Positions 11,346 to 23,479 are shown, numbered from the stretch's first letter. The stretch is 64,000 nucleotides of DNA from Gigaspora rosea (GCA_003550325.1 QKWP01000775.1:26495-90494); one strand, 5' to 3'. Notes: generated by a model not told the origin, from the sequence alone. Translations and numbers: made by a program.

Positions 11346-12600
11346 AGACAAGATGTTATCTGTGTATCAACGTAAGATGTTGCGTATTTAATCCATGGCA
11401 TTGGCTGACGGTTTCCAGGCTTAATAATATAAGTGGGCATTAATGTGAAAGTGACTATCATAGATAGGATTTGCCTGATCGGTTAACTATTATCGGTCTA
11501 TTTGTAATTATCCTTGATAACGAACTTAAAATTATATAGGCTTAAAGTATTATAGAAAACAAAAAAAATTTTGTTAAAGAAGATTACGTGTTAACAAATA
11601 TATATGAAAGAATTTATCATATAAAATTAGAGAATGTGTAATGTGGGGTAAATGTGATGTTTATTATTAATAAATTCGAATTCATTAAGAGTTTAATAGG
11701 AGAATAAAATTAAGTGATCTATTCATTATCTTTTAAGCTTTTAAAAAAAAATTAAATTGAATTCTATCTCTATCTCGACCTTTATCAAGATGATTCGATC
11801 TTTAGCTCATGGAAATAAATATAATACTCATATTATGTAGATAAGAGTATTAGCTTAAGTTTTTGCATTATTAGAAAGTTTAGCAGTATGTACAAAGTTA
11901 TCTAGATTTAGATCTTACATGTAATGTCTCAATTTTCCTTTTTTTTGGTTAATTATTTCAGCATGTAGAGTTTACATATAGTTAATATGTGACTAGAACT
12001 ATGAGAACAGTAAAAGTAATCATTTTTAAGTGAAATTTTGGAGTTAACAATTATTTTTTATTATTCTTGCACAATGTTTATAGACCTTCTTTCAAAGGTC
12101 GTGTGGTTTCTATAGTAATTTTTGGTAGTAAATGAAATTTAAATTGTAAGTTATAAGTAAGTTACACAAGCTAGTAATCTAAAGAAGTGAAAAAGGTAAA
12201 GCGTCATGCTAATGCTATGAGTCTTGTGAATTAAATAAGCTAAAGTAATGTGATAGCTTAAATTACTTACTAAATCTTTGTTCAAATTACTTATTAACCG
12301 TTGTCAAATTATTTTTTATACTAGTGATATAAGTGGTGCTTCGCACTACACATCTTAGTTAATAATTTTTAACTATTGCAGTACATACAGTATGCAGTTA
12401 AATTATACTTAGATTGTTTAAAATCACAATTTTGTTTAAAGTTCTCCTCCCTTTCAAGAGCTCCCCTTTGAAATTAAACAGGCCAATCAGAACATTCATT
12501 ATGTCTGAGATTTCATTAAGTCATGCTTATAAGCCAACCAATAATAGTATGGTTATTTTTGAAATATAACATAATGTTTGTATTGGAATTATGTGATTTC
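11346..12600. other. gene-free stretch
   Basis: AT-rich DNA with stop codons in all frames. I see no gene or strong repeat here. Confidence 0.5.
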
Positions 12601-13130
12601 GATCATGAAAATTCTGTCACAGAATTTACTTACCATTCTGGTGAACAAAGCACATAGTTGAATTAGTTTGCATTAAATTATCATAAAAATCTTGCTATGA
12701 AACATACTTGCTATCTACACAGTATGTGGTAAAGGTTAATATAGTTTGCATTAAAATTGCACAATTTCTATTGTGAGTTATGTAAAAAATTTGTTACAAA
12801 CTTTATTTATTATTCTAGTAACACATAGTTGTGTTGATTTAGTTTGTATTGGAATTGTCATAATTTCTATCTCTTATTCACTAATGCACAATATACAATG
12901 GTAAGTTTGGAGTCAGCTTGTATTAAAATTTCACAATTCTTATCATAATTTAGTGTAAAAAATTCTGTTGTAAAACTTGCCAACTTGTGATTACAAAGAT
13001 GTAGATTAGATTGCATTAGATAATTGTGACTTTGCTATAAAAAATTCTGTTACAGAGATCGTTATTTTTGTAAATACTGCATGTGGTTAACTTGCATTGG
13101 AATTATCATGATGCTAAAGAATCAGAAATG
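12600..13130. repeat. degenerate tandem repeat, unit about 80-100 bases
   Basis: The phrase AGTTTGCATTGGAATT or a close variant recurs at about 12668, 12744, 12840, 12925, 13008 and 13090. It is followed by variants of TTTCTATTGTGAGTTA, AAAATTCTGTTACA and CTATTCTAGTGACACA. Units are diverged and some are shortened. The same family appears at 13925-14290, 14780-15010 and 17240-17560, and in the other orientation at 26290-26760. Confidence 0.7.
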
Positions 13131-13919
13131 GGCAAGTAAATTACTTGTTATGAAAAAATCACTTCACACGCATGTAATTAGTAGTAATTATATTATTAGT
13201 AATTGTTGCATAGTGATTTAGCTTTTTACACAAATTACTTTGCCTATCTATACAGTAGAGTAACCAAAAGTAAAAATTCAAGTTCTTACTTTAATGAATT
13301 AGCCCATAATTATAATACAATCAATTCCTGGTCATTTTATTATTTCTATTATTCTCTATAACAATAATCAAACATTGTTACTATAAAAACACTAAAAAAA
13401 TGCACGATTTTGAAAACTGGTAATACATATAGCGAATTACAATTCTCATAGGGCTAAATTCGTTATTAAGAAACTTAAATTTCACTTCCAGATTTTTATT
13501 TTGTTATAATAAAATGATCATTAGATATGAACATAATGTAAATAAAAAAAAATTAAAGATGAATAATTAAATACTATACCAAATCTGAAATTAAACATTC
13601 CTTTTTTATAAGAATGCTTAATTTTGATTATTATGTGTAATAATATGATGTGATTTGTATAAATATGAAAAGTAAACTCCCTAAATGAATTAGTGACATT
13701 ATATTGAATAACTTAAATAATTCAATTACTAAATTGTTGCAAACTCAACAACTAAACTAAGGTGAATATGTCCCTTATAAAAAATTATTAACTTTAGTTA
13801 ATAAATGATCATTAGGTTCATATACATACTAAGTCAGAATGAATAAAAATTAGGTTAATTGCTTACCTTAAATATTAGATATTTTGACCAATTAATAAAG
13901 ATTTCTATTGTAAAAAAAT

Positions 13920-14300
13920 CTGTTATATAGTATGTAATTAAGATCATATTAGTTTGTATTGGAATTATCATTTATTATGAGTTACTTTTTGAGCATACCT
14001 TCTATTCTGGTGGACACAGTAAGTATTTAAGTTAGTTGCATTAAAATTATCATGTCTATTGTGAATTATTGTAAAAATTCTGGTAAAAAAATATACTGAT
14101 TCCAGTAATATACAGTATGTGGTTAAGGTTGAGTTAGTGAATTGAAGTTGCATGATTTCTGCTGTGAGTCACTGTAGCAAAAATTGCTCTTTTAGTGATA
14201 CATAATGTGTTGTTAAGGTTGAGTTAAGTTTGTATTGGAATCATAATTTCTATTGTTAATTACTAAAAAAAATTCTCTAAGTTTGTATTAGATTTCTATT
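13920..14300. repeat. second block of the 80-105 base repeat family
   Basis: Three to four copies of the same unit (AGTTTGTATTGGAATTATCA, TGTGGTTAAGGTTGAGTTAG) precede the MITE at 14315. Confidence 0.65.
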
Positions 14301-14314
14301 AAGCGTTACAAAAT

Positions 14315-14582
14315 AGCAGAGTCTTTTTCAATTTTTAACAACCGCCCTACCTTATTTAGTGCAAGGGTGCATCGATTGTAGACAGGATTTGCATGAGGAG
14401 AGTATCTCCCTGCATTTAGAATACAAACTAAAAATTCCAATTATAGAACATAATTAAAATTTTGCTTTGTGTTCGCAAAGCAGGAAGGTGCTCTCCTCAT
14501 GCAAATCTGGGCTACACTTGATGCATTCTCAATGCACTAAAATTAGGTAGGACAAATATTAAAAATCGAAAAAGACTCTGCT
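14315..14582. mobile_element. MITE with about 100-base inverted repeats
   Basis: AGCAGAGTCTTTTT opens the element and its complement closes it; about 100 bases of each half pair with the other, including CATGAGGAGAG. TTACAAA lies within two bases of each end and may be an imperfect 7-8 base target duplication, as in hAT elements. A second, half copy lies at 14637-14745. Confidence 0.7.
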
Positions 14583-14636
14583 TTACAAAGACTTACTATT
14601 GGATGGCAATTTTATATATCTTAAATTATCAAGATT

Positions 14637-14745
14637 TCTACTTTGTGTTTGCAAAGCAGGAAGCTGCTCTCTGCTCATGCAAATCCAGGCTATATTTGAC
14701 ACACCCCCGACACACTAAAATAAGATAAAACAGTTGTTAAAAATC
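14637..14745. mobile_element. half copy of the 14315 MITE
   Basis: It repeats the right half of the neighbouring element (TTTGCAAAGCAGGAAG, CTCATGCAAATC, ACACTAAAAT), ending before the left half. Probably an older copy cut by deletion. Confidence 0.6.
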
Positions 14746-14779
14746 AAAAAAAAAACATCTACAGAACTTTGATGGTGAC

Positions 14780-15010
14780 AGTACACCAAATTATCATGAT
14801 ATCTATCATGAAATAATGTAAAAATTAACATGAATCTTGTTCACTATCCCGGAGATCATAGTATATAATTAAAGTTGAATTAGCTTGCATTGGTATTACT
14901 GTAAAAAGTTCTATTACAAAACCTACTTGCTATTCCAGTACACATCGTATCCAGTCAAGGTTGAGTTATTACCGTAAAGCATCCTATTTTGTTATTCTAG
15001 TGGAAAGGTC
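14780..15010. repeat. third block of the 80-105 base repeat family
   Basis: Diverged copies with CACTATCCCGGAGA, AAGTTGAATTAGCTTGCATT and GCTATTCCAGTACACA. Confidence 0.55.
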
Positions 15011-15237
15011 ATCGAGAGGTTATAATATGCATGGTTCTCTGTAATTTTCTCTGAAAATTCTACTGTATTTAGGTATAATTTTATTTGTAAAGCATAATGT
15101 TTGCTGATTTCTGTTCGAAAACTGGATGGGTTGCTCTTATTCATTGTTAATATCCGGTATTTCTAATTCATATAAGTTACTATCTGTGAAAAAGTTATTA
15201 TACAATGGTTTAATATAAAATGAATAATCATATAATT

Positions 15238-16481
15238 TTATATAAAAAATTTCAAATTACCTTGATTTATATAATTATTGATAAATGAAATAAAACTACT
15301 TTTATACAGCGAATCAATATTCATTTGCATATCTTCATTTTTTATATTTTGTAATTTATTATCTGATTCCAATAATTCTGATAAAATGGTTTCGTTATTT
15401 TGCCATTCAACAAAAAATTCGTAAAATTCTTTTACAATTGGTCGTTTTTCCGGATCTGTATGCCTACATTTCTTCATCAAGTCTATATAGCACATTGCAG
15501 TATTTTCGTGAATAGGTGGTCGTAAACCACCAAATACTTGGAACTGAAATTGTATTTTAGATTGTAACATGGAATCTTGCTCAAAAGGTACAGGTTTACC
15601 ATATAAAATTTCCCACATAATTATATCAAAAGAATAAATATCAGATGCTTTATATGTGGATGTTTGTTCAATACTTCAGGAGCGATATAGGGTAAAATTC
15701 CATAAACTCCATCAGATTTTGATTCTAATTCAACATTGGCAGTTATCGAAAGTCCTAAATCTGCGATGTATGCATTTTTTAAATTATTTAGTAGTATATT
15801 TCCGCTATGTAAATCCCGATGAATAAGATCATAGGAATGAATTAACTGAAGATCTGATGCAATACATTGTAGGAGATTTAATTTATCATTCCAATTCATT
15901 TTTGCTATTGCATGTAGATTTTTGCGCAAACAACCTAATGATGCATATTTCATGACAAGAATATAATCTTTAGAAACATTATCCCTTGATATACAAAAAA
16001 ATTTTAAAAAGTTGAATCTTTAAGACCGATATCACAATATTGTTAAGAAAAAAATGAGTTAGCATAAATAACAAAGAATCATGTGATTAACAACAATATT
16101 TCATAAAAATTACCTCAATGATAAATTCTTCGCAATAATTATTTGATTTATGAAGTAATTTAAGCGCAACAGATTCCAATATATTTCGAATTTATCATAC
16201 CATTCAGCGTAATATACAGTTGCAAATCCACCTTTACCTATCTCAATAATATTTTTAAATTCATTATAAGAAATCCAAGATATCTGATATTTATTTTCTA
16301 ATAATATTTTTTTCAAGTCGTCATAAATTTCTGAACTATATATCCACTCGTTTGTGCCTATTTATTTGTAAAATTTAGTAATAAATATAATAAATAATAA
16401 ATAATTTAATATCTAACATATATATTTTATAAAAATTAACAATATAATACCTATTGTTAAATCTTTTTCTCTATCGACCAT
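15238..16481 (-). pseudogene. tyrosine-kinase-like protein kinase with two frameshifts
   Basis: Exon 1 (16451-16481) starts MVDREKDLTI and joins exon 2 (16114-16357) in phase, giving ISYNEFKNIIEIGKGGF with the glycine-rich loop. Near 16170 the frame slips by one base before VALKLLHKSNNY, which holds the ATP-binding lysine. The next exon (about 15621-16005) carries DNVSKDYILVMKYASLG, the catalytic loop HRDLHSGNILL, DLG in place of DFG, and GILPYIAPEVL. A second slip near 15652 separates it from 15238-15618 (MWEILYGKPVPF, GLRPP, CRHTDPEKRP). All kinase subdomains are recognisable, matching the large kinase families of Glomeromycotina. With two slips in the kinase core it should not make an active enzyme, unless both are sequence errors. 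The last residues before 15238 look like intron read-through. Confidence 0.8.
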
Positions 16482-16819
16482 TTAAAGTAGTTAATAAATA
16501 AGCATATATTATATTATATACCTATATATAATAAATAAGCATTTTATGTATTTTATAGAAATTGATCTGGAGATATCAAGCCAATCAATCGTATACCAAT
16601 ATCAGGTGTAACTATCTTTTTCATGTCAAAAGATACTCTTATGAATTCACTTTTCTAAACAATTATTGGATATCGCTCTAATATTATTCTAAATTTAAAC
16701 ATGACATTAAATTATTATTCTTTTGTTTACAATTACACTTGATCTTATGATTGAATTGTGATATGTCTCAATTCACTAGCTCAAATTTAAATTCTATATT
16801 TACCTTTAATACCAGTATT

Positions 16820-17245
16820 TGACTTTATCTAGATCTCTTGTTATTCCAATTCCATTTCGATAACATTCTGCAACTGAAGACATTCCATTAGTGTTCCCCA
16901 TTTCTGCAGATTTTTAATAATAAATGAATGCCTTGTGTTCATCTTTTTGAACTCCAATTCCTCTTCGATAACAATTTTCAACTGTAACAAATAATGTTGG
17001 AGATTGTTAAGATTGTTACCAAAGAGGAATTGGAGTTGAAAGGGATGAAAATAAGGCACTCGTTTATTATCAAAAATTTGCAAAGATGGGTGACAAAAGC
17101 GGAACATATAATGTTGAGTTCCCCATCTCTGCAGATTTTTGATAATAAAGCGAATGACTTATTTTCATCCTTTTCAACTCCAATTCCTTTTTCATAACAA
17201 TATCCAACACTATTTGTTCCATCTGTGTTCCCCATTTCTGCAGTT
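16820..17245. pseudogene. scrambled Sel1-repeat fragments on both strands
   Basis: Minus strand 16820-16985 reads VENCYRRGIGVQKDEHKAFIYY, a stop, KSAEMGNTNG, then a second repeat with YRNGIGITRDLDK. Plus strand 17010-17106 reads a related unit, RGIGVERDENKALVYYQK-FAKMGD. Minus strand 17115-17245 reads MGNTDGTNSVGYCYEKGIGV and KDENKSF. Sel1 repeats are TPR-like helical repeats used for protein binding and are often attached to kinases in these fungi. Here one unit is inverted between the other two and stops interrupt the frame, so no protein is expected. The neighbouring kinase pseudogene lies downstream on the minus strand, so these pieces were not its C-terminus in the present arrangement. 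Confidence 0.75.
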
Positions 17246-17560
17246 AGTTTGTATTGGAATAATCATGAATTACTATAAAAATTCTATTGCAAAACTTATT
17301 TACTATTCCAGTGAAACACATTATGCAGTTAAAGTCTTTCGTAAGTTATTGTTAAAAATTATGTTATAGAACTCGTTTACTAATGAAAATACAGTGGTTA
17401 AGGTTGAGATGGTTTGCATTGGAATTTTGTTATTTCTATCGCAAAAAATCCCAGTAGCACATTGTAGTGGGTTGAATTAGGTTGTATACCGATTATTGTA
17501 AAAATCATGTTACAACTCTTATTACAGAATGTGGATGAAGAAAAGTAATGTGGCAGTGCT
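17240..17560. repeat. fourth block of the 80-105 base repeat family
   Basis: Copies start CAGTTAGTTTGTATTGGAAT and continue with AAAATTCTATTGCAAAACTT and CTATTCCAGTGAAACACA. Confidence 0.6.
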
Positions 17561-18183
17561 AAACTATATATTTAGAAATGATCAGTCAGGAACGTTCCGG
17601 TCGAGCCCAGAAGCACAGCCATTGATCCCAATCGGGCAAGCAGATAGGCTGATCCCACATGGATTGCCACAAGAAAATAGATAAGTACAATAACTAACAA
17701 TTTTAATTAGTTGCCTATTTGGGTCATTGACAATCATTAACAAATTGCCATTGTAGGGTTAACACAAGAAGCGCGGCACGAATGTACGCGCATTTATCAT
17801 TCCGCAAGAACCAAGTTTCGCACCAGAACCTTCCCAACCCGATAGAATCCTGCCATAAATTGATTAATTTTCAACTCGTGATCTTCCCGTGTAAACCCGT
17901 TTATCACGTATGATGAAAGTCAAACGACAAAATAAGGCAACAACGAACAAATTCATTCAAATCCTTCGTTACAGCTTCTCGCTATTTCTTTGCAGATCAG
18001 TGATGATCAATTCATCTAACCATTAAAAAATCCGACGAAAACAAAAAAAAAATAGAGAATAACACACAATGCTACAAATAAATATTGGATGAAATGTCAT
18101 AAAAACTATAAAAATATATATTTCGATATATACCGATCACTTTTTAACGATTCGAAAGAATTTTTTTTTTCTTTCTTGCCTAA
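17561..18183. other. gene-free stretch of more even base composition
   Basis: Bases 17580-17900 are less AT-rich than the surroundings (for example CGTTCCGGTCGAGCCC) but carry no long open frame. Origin unknown; possibly an old repeat. Confidence 0.35.
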
Positions 18184-18247
18184 GACTTAGTACTAGATCT
18201 AGTACTAGATCTATATCTAGATCTATATCTAGATCTAGATCTAGTAT
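18184..18247. repeat. CTAGAT/CTAGTA microsatellite
   Basis: Alternating CTAGAT, CTATAT and CTAGTA hexamers. The open minus-strand frame across it, rich in Asp-Leu, is a by-product. Confidence 0.85.
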
Positions 18248-18442
18248 AAAAAACGTAAAAAAGCAAATTTCCTTTTTTGAATATTGCGAGGAAATTATTT
18301 TGATGATCAAATGCATAAGAATATCACAAATTACCGTAAGCAGCAGAACCACCAATCGTTTATAGCAAAGGCTAATTACACCACATTACACAGCTTAACT
18401 ATTTTTGGGAAAATGGATCGAGCAAAATTAAATATTGTTAAA

Positions 18443-18586
18443 TAGTACAAAATCGTGATGATCTTGGGATCCTGTAATCGGATTTTAATGATTTTGAGCT
18501 TGTTAGAATCGTCTCATTGAGACAAACATTTTGGTAGCAAACCCATCTAAAACGAATCAGTAGATCAAAACTTATTATCCAATTTT
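18443..18586 (-). repeat. inverted partner of repeat A
   Basis: The reverse complement matches 10979-11110 over about 125 bases at high identity, including AGAATCGTCTCATTGAGAC. Confidence 0.75.
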
Positions 18587-18774
18587 TTAAATCAGCTTAT
18601 ATGAATACAAGATAAAGTAAATATTAAACAACAAAAACATAAGAAATAAGAGCAAAAAAATAACAGAGAGCAGCAAAAAAAAACAAAAAAAGTAAGCAAA
18701 TCATAAAAAAATAATAATATAAAAAAATTTTTACTTTCTAAATTTTTTTTAATTTTTTTAGAATAGTTATTAGA

Positions 18775-18990
18775 TTTCTAGAAATAGGAGCCAATGGTCA
18801 AATTTTAACCCAATTTTACAAGTTTTAAGCTTATTATAAAAAAATTTTTTTATATATAAATATAATACAATTTATATATATTAAATAATAAATAGATTAT
18901 AAATTTTATATATGAAATTTTATAAAAATATATTAACATTTAAAAAAATTTAAGATATAACAAAAAAAAGTTTCTAGAAATAGGGCCCAT
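18775..18990. other. AT-rich spacer bounded by a short direct repeat
   Basis: TTTCTAGAAATAGG occurs near 18775 and again near 18970, flanking an almost pure A/T stretch. It separates the repeat A and B partners. Confidence 0.45.
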
Positions 18991-18994
18991 TATC

Positions 18995-19170
18995 TTATAT
19001 CCTTTTATTTCAATTATGTATAAATCATATTTATGATCACAAATCAATAAAGACTTATTTTAGTGTATTAAACCAAATTATTCAAATTTAAAAAAGTTGA
19101 ACTTATTAGTAATGTTTAATATCCTGATATTAAATCATACCTGGCAGCATGATTATATACTAGTTTACTT
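18995..19170 (-). repeat. inverted partner of repeat B
   Basis: The reverse complement matches 11180-11345 for about 150 bases (GATATTAAATCATACCTGG at its end). A and B occur in the same left-to-right order at both sites although each is inverted, so this is not one simple inverted block. Confidence 0.75.
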
Positions 19171-19229
19171 ATAAAATTGAATTTAATTGGTTAAAATTTA
19201 TATATATATTTTAATTTTTAAAATTTATA

Positions 19230-20470
19230 TTTTGGTGCACTGTGCACCATGGTGCATCCTGATCACAGGGATATAAACTAATGATCATTGATAATGGTCA
19301 TCAGTTTTTTGCATTTTGATTTTGATTTTTTTCGCTATTTGAGACGCATTTAACTATTTTTCTTTTTTCAGAATACAGGATTTCAATTTTATTGTCTCTG
19401 TTGTCGTTGTTTCTGGTGTCATCATTACTGGTGTCATTATTGTTACTGCGTTACTGGTGTAATTTTGTTTTAGATAACAGGATTTCGTCGTTACTTGAGA
19501 TTCTTTTCAGTTTGTGCATGGGCTAACTCTTTTTTTTCTTTTTAGATAACAGAATTTTCTTATTTCCTAAGCCTTATTTTGTTATTGTATATCATTAACT
19601 AACACCTTCCTTTCGGGTAATAGGATTTTGTTGCTGTCACATTCGGTATCTTTGCTTATAATATGGAAAGTATAATTCTATTCGTTCTGGTTCTTGTTTT
19701 AAGATGTAAGCATGTACTAATACTTTTTTTTCAGCTTTTCATTTTTATGGGTGCTGTTAAGTCAGTTTTGGTTTTTCTTGGAGTTTACTTTTGACGTTAG
19801 TGTCACTTTTCATTTTGGTATCGTCTTCGTTAGTATGGCATTTAGTTATTACCTTTAGTGGAATGCTCTCATAGTTGGTGCCATCGTTATTGGAGATGAA
19901 AATAACTTTGTTGTTGGTTTTTACCGTTAACATTGTTGGAGGAGTATTGTATTTCGTCTCGTTATCACACTGGTGTTAGATAGTTGGTTTGTATTATAGT
20001 CATTGATACCATAGTTTAACTTTGTAACTGGTATATTCTCATTGCGAAATTTTGTTGAGTCATTAGGTTGGGGCTAGGATAGAATAGATTAGTTGTAGTT
20101 GTATCGAATAGGAAGCAAAGTGAAGGTGACAGCCAAAGCGAAGCGACTACAAAATAAGCAAAGTAAGTCCTGTTTGTGTTGCTGAGCGTAAGCAAAGCTA
20201 TACAAGCTGTACTGTGTATAATGAAGTAATATAAAATGTATATTTGTACGTAGCAGATAGCTTTGTTTTTGCTGTTAGATATTAGGGTAGTTTTATTAGT
20301 AATCGTGATCAGGTAGTTGATGCAAAATCAAATCATAATTCTTAAATAAAATATAATTTTTGCATAAGTTAAATACTTAATAAATTAAATGAAAAAATTG
20401 TATTGTTATAGAATAGGTTTTAGTAATTTTGGTAGAAATTAGTTGAAAAATTAGAACTTAATTAGGAAAT
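19230..20470. other. gene-free T-rich stretch with degenerate repeats
   Basis: AGATAACAGGATTT or close variants recur near 19373, 19472, 19543 and 19615, and ACTGGTGTCAT repeats near 19410-19450. No open frame of note. Confidence 0.45.
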
Positions 20471-20472
20471 TC

Positions 20473-21006
20473 TGTAATAACTGTATTTAGTAATAGTGAT
20501 ATGCGAAATTGATGTGCAATGACACTCAATGACGCTTAGCGACGCTTAACGACACTTAGCGACGCTTAATGTCGCTTAGCGATGCTTAACGACGCTTAGT
20601 GACGCTTAATGACGCTTAGTGACGCTTAATGCTACTTAGCGACGCTTAGCTCAATAGATATATAAACCTGCCTTATTTCCTTTAGTTTTAAACAGATCCA
20701 GGAGATCCAGACATTGTATTTTATCTTTACCTTTATATTATTTATCCTCCTCTCTTATTATTAATAAACTCTTGGGATTTCTAAGGAACAGACACCTTGG
20801 AATAGCCCTCTTGTTAAATTAATAAACTGTGTATTATCTCTTGTTGTTTTATACCGAACTGCCTCAGAGAAGTGTGTAGTTTCTTACAGACATAAAAGAA
20901 ACTATACTTCCCTCTTGCACACCGCTTCACGCCCAAAGTAAGGGATCTCAGGAGCCGTGTGATTGTTACTCTATCGGAATTAAAGAAGGCTTCCGGTACT
21001 GTAACA
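20473..21006 (+). mobile_element. possible solo LTR (Ty3/Gypsy-like)
   Basis: The block has promoter and terminator features in LTR order: a 10-base tandem array (20521-20650), a TATA box (TATATAAA, 20657-20664), AATAAA signals near 20762 and 20818, and an end reading ACTGTAACA. A start at TGTAATAACTG is plausible. No matching 5-base target duplication was found and no retroelement proteins are nearby, so the limits are guesses. Confidence 0.35.
20521..20650 (+). repeat. 13 copies of a 10-base tandem repeat upstream of a TATA box
   Basis: Every 10 bases the text reads GACGCTTAGC, GACGCTTAAY or a one- to three-base variant, 13 units without any phase slip. GC-type and AT-type endings often alternate, hinting at a 20-base higher-order unit. 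It ends seven bases before TATATAAA. Confidence 0.9.
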
Positions 21007-21162
21007 GTATATACTGTACGAAATATTACTATTGTGATCATGTTGATCAAGTCAGCCAGAGAGCGCTATTGATCACATGATCCAGAGTGATCCGGGAGTG
21101 CAACATGGTGCAGGTGTACCATTTTTTAAAATCCTTAACTTTTTTTATATATACTTATAAAT

Positions 21163-21302
21163 TTAAAATTATATCTTCTCAATAATAAACAAAAAATTCT
21201 TTAAAATAAAATATATAGTTTGATAGACTTTGTCAAAAGCTATCAAATTATGTATTTTATTTTGCAACTTTAAATTTTTTATTGATAAGATACAATTTAA
21301 AA
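21163..21302. repeat. 140-base fold-back
   Basis: Arms 21163-21226 and 21239-21302 are largely complementary (TTTGATAG against CTATCAAA at the centre). Non-coding. Confidence 0.65.
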
Positions 21303-21775
21303 AAATTATTAATTGATTTGATGTCTTTAGACTGTTCATACCATATTTCTCTGAAAATAAGCATCCTTTTTTTGTACATAATGTGGGCCAAGGCTAGCAT
21401 TTCAACTCAAAATTGACTTATTGTAGTCCAGGAGTGCTTATTTTGAAGTGCTTATTTTTGGAGAAATATTGTACTTTGTAATAGTCAATTTACAAATTCT
21501 ATGTTCTCTTTTTTGATTCCAAGTATTTTGAGATCTACAAGCCAATTTTTGATAATTTAACTACTATTAGAATTAGAAGAACCTTCTTTTTAACTTTCAA
21601 TTAGAACACAAGAAGCCTTTACTTAATAGCATCTCATATTTGTAAAGATTATTTTAACTAATCATATTATTATATAGAGTGTTTACTCATTTGACTTAAA
21701 GAATATAGTAAAAAATTAATCAACTTTAGTAAAAGATTTTTAGCCCTTGTTTAAATTAAGAACTAAACTAGAATG

Positions 21776-22813
21776 CGGGATGGGTTGAGTTTGACCCAAA
21801 ATTTTGCAAGTTGGGTCAGGTTCAGACATGGGTCAGGTTCAAATTATTGACTTATTAATAAATCGAGTTGAGTTCAGGTCGGGTCTATTAAAGTATCGGG
21901 TTGGGTTCAGGTTTCTGTTTATTGACCTGTAAAACCTAATTATACCTGATATAATTTTAAAAATAGGTAGCTGCACAATGCAGTCGCACTAAAACCAGAA
22001 ACATTATACGTATAAGTACCATTTTATGCCAAATATACTCGATTATACTAAGTAATTTATTTGTTATAAAGAAAAAGAAAATAAATCTATTACTGGATGT
22101 TTAACACCAAATAACATCGCATCTGGCTTTGAATTTAATGCACTTACAACCTGAGCCCCTTCATGGTTCAGATTAACACATTAAATTCAAAACCAAATGC
22201 TTTGTTAATTGTGTTATGTAAAAATGATCACCCTGTAATTCTTTAGACAAATAAATCCATTATTGGTTACTACGTCTGATTTTGTTTTATATAATATTAT
22301 AGCTATCTCAGTATGCTTATATAATAGCACAGCACATCAACATATACCCAATTAAATGCAAGATTTTGCTAATACTATTCTATTTGCATTAATCATACAC
22401 TTTGTTAATGAAGTATAACTATGTTTCTGGTATTTTTATCCAATCTATTTCAATTTACCAGATTTATTATTAAAAAGGAAAACAGAATAATGTAAATAAT
22501 ATTTTCTATTTTAGAAAATATTAATATTAAGATGTACTTATACGTATAATGTTTCTGGTTTTAGTGTGACAGCATCATGCAGCTACCCTAATTAAAATAA
22601 TAATCATAGTAATTAGTTACTATCTAGTTACTTTTCACCTATCCTTGATCAAATTTATATGAGCATAAAAATGATCGGACTTGGTCGGGTCGAGATGGGC
22701 TGGGGTGGTTTTGGAATGGACCTGACCTAAACCTGATAGAAAATTTTTATGATGGGTTGGGTATGGGTCAGAATTTAATCAGGTTTGGGTTAAGTTTAAA
22801 GGAACTCATCCCG
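21776..22813. mobile_element. outer fold-back element carrying a nested element
   Basis: CGGGATGGGTT at the left is mirrored by AACTCATCCCG at the right. Both flanks hold repeated GGGTCAGGTT/GGGTTGGG words or their complements. A separate element occupies 21966-22587. Confidence 0.5.
21966..22587. mobile_element. nested MITE with about 53-base inverted repeats
   Basis: The left end GGTAGCTGCACAATGCAGTC and the complement of the right end share about 53 bases including ACTAAAACCAGAAACATTAT. Inside, 22119-22140 pairs with 22179-22200 (GAATTTAATG/CATTAAATTC), a third, smaller palindrome. No coding capacity. Confidence 0.75.
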
Positions 22814-23071
22814 TTGTTACGATCGGTTGGGAAAGCTTGATACAATTGTGCTAGTTTAGTTCGATCATGAACAAAAGTAAATGGTTTAAAACAATAAACT
22901 AATACACATAGTCTTGGGTTATAAGGTTTATCTTTATTAAAATAAATCAATATATCAAAATATCACAATAATACTAAAACTATATTCAATCATTAACTCT
23001 ACTCATCTCTTTATTAAAACCCATCCTATTTATACTTTCTATTCCCAACTCTTAATCCTAATCTATTGATG

Positions 23072-23191
23072 GAAGCTTCAAGCTCTCGATTAGAGTTTTA
23101 AGCTCTTGTCTAGAGCTTCAAGTACTCATTTGAAGCTTTGAGCACCCGATTGAAGCTTTGAGCTCCAGATTGGAGCTTCGAGCGCCTGTAG
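23072..23191. repeat. six copies of a 20-base tandem repeat
   Basis: Units follow GAAGCTTTGAGCNCCNGATT with a few changes each. No spacers, so not a CRISPR array. Confidence 0.85.
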
Positions 23192-23479
23192 ATCATTCCT
23201 CATAATAAAACTATGATATAAGACTAACCAAATAAAGAAAACAAAGAAATAAAAAAAATAAAAATTATTTGGCATATAATATCATCCCTCACTTGAGAAA
23301 ATGAGCTCTGGCAAATTGCTTATCCAATCTTGACGATCCTACAGGATACCTTAGGAGTGTCTCTAATTATTTCAATGGGGTTTTTTCATGGTCACCAAAT
23401 TTATCTATATTATTTATTTTGAGTCTTTTTGCTTTAATATTTTTGATTGGCCATAACCAAAAAATGTGATTTGTGTGTA

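Noticed and set aside
18137-18355. 72-residue minus-strand ORF rich in Asp-Leu
   Set aside because: Generated by the CTAGAT microsatellite.
20814-21050. 78-residue minus-strand ORF
   Set aside because: Lies antisense in the presumed LTR and has no domain.
23072-23191. CRISPR array
   Set aside because: Head-to-tail 20-base repeats without spacers, in eukaryotic DNA.
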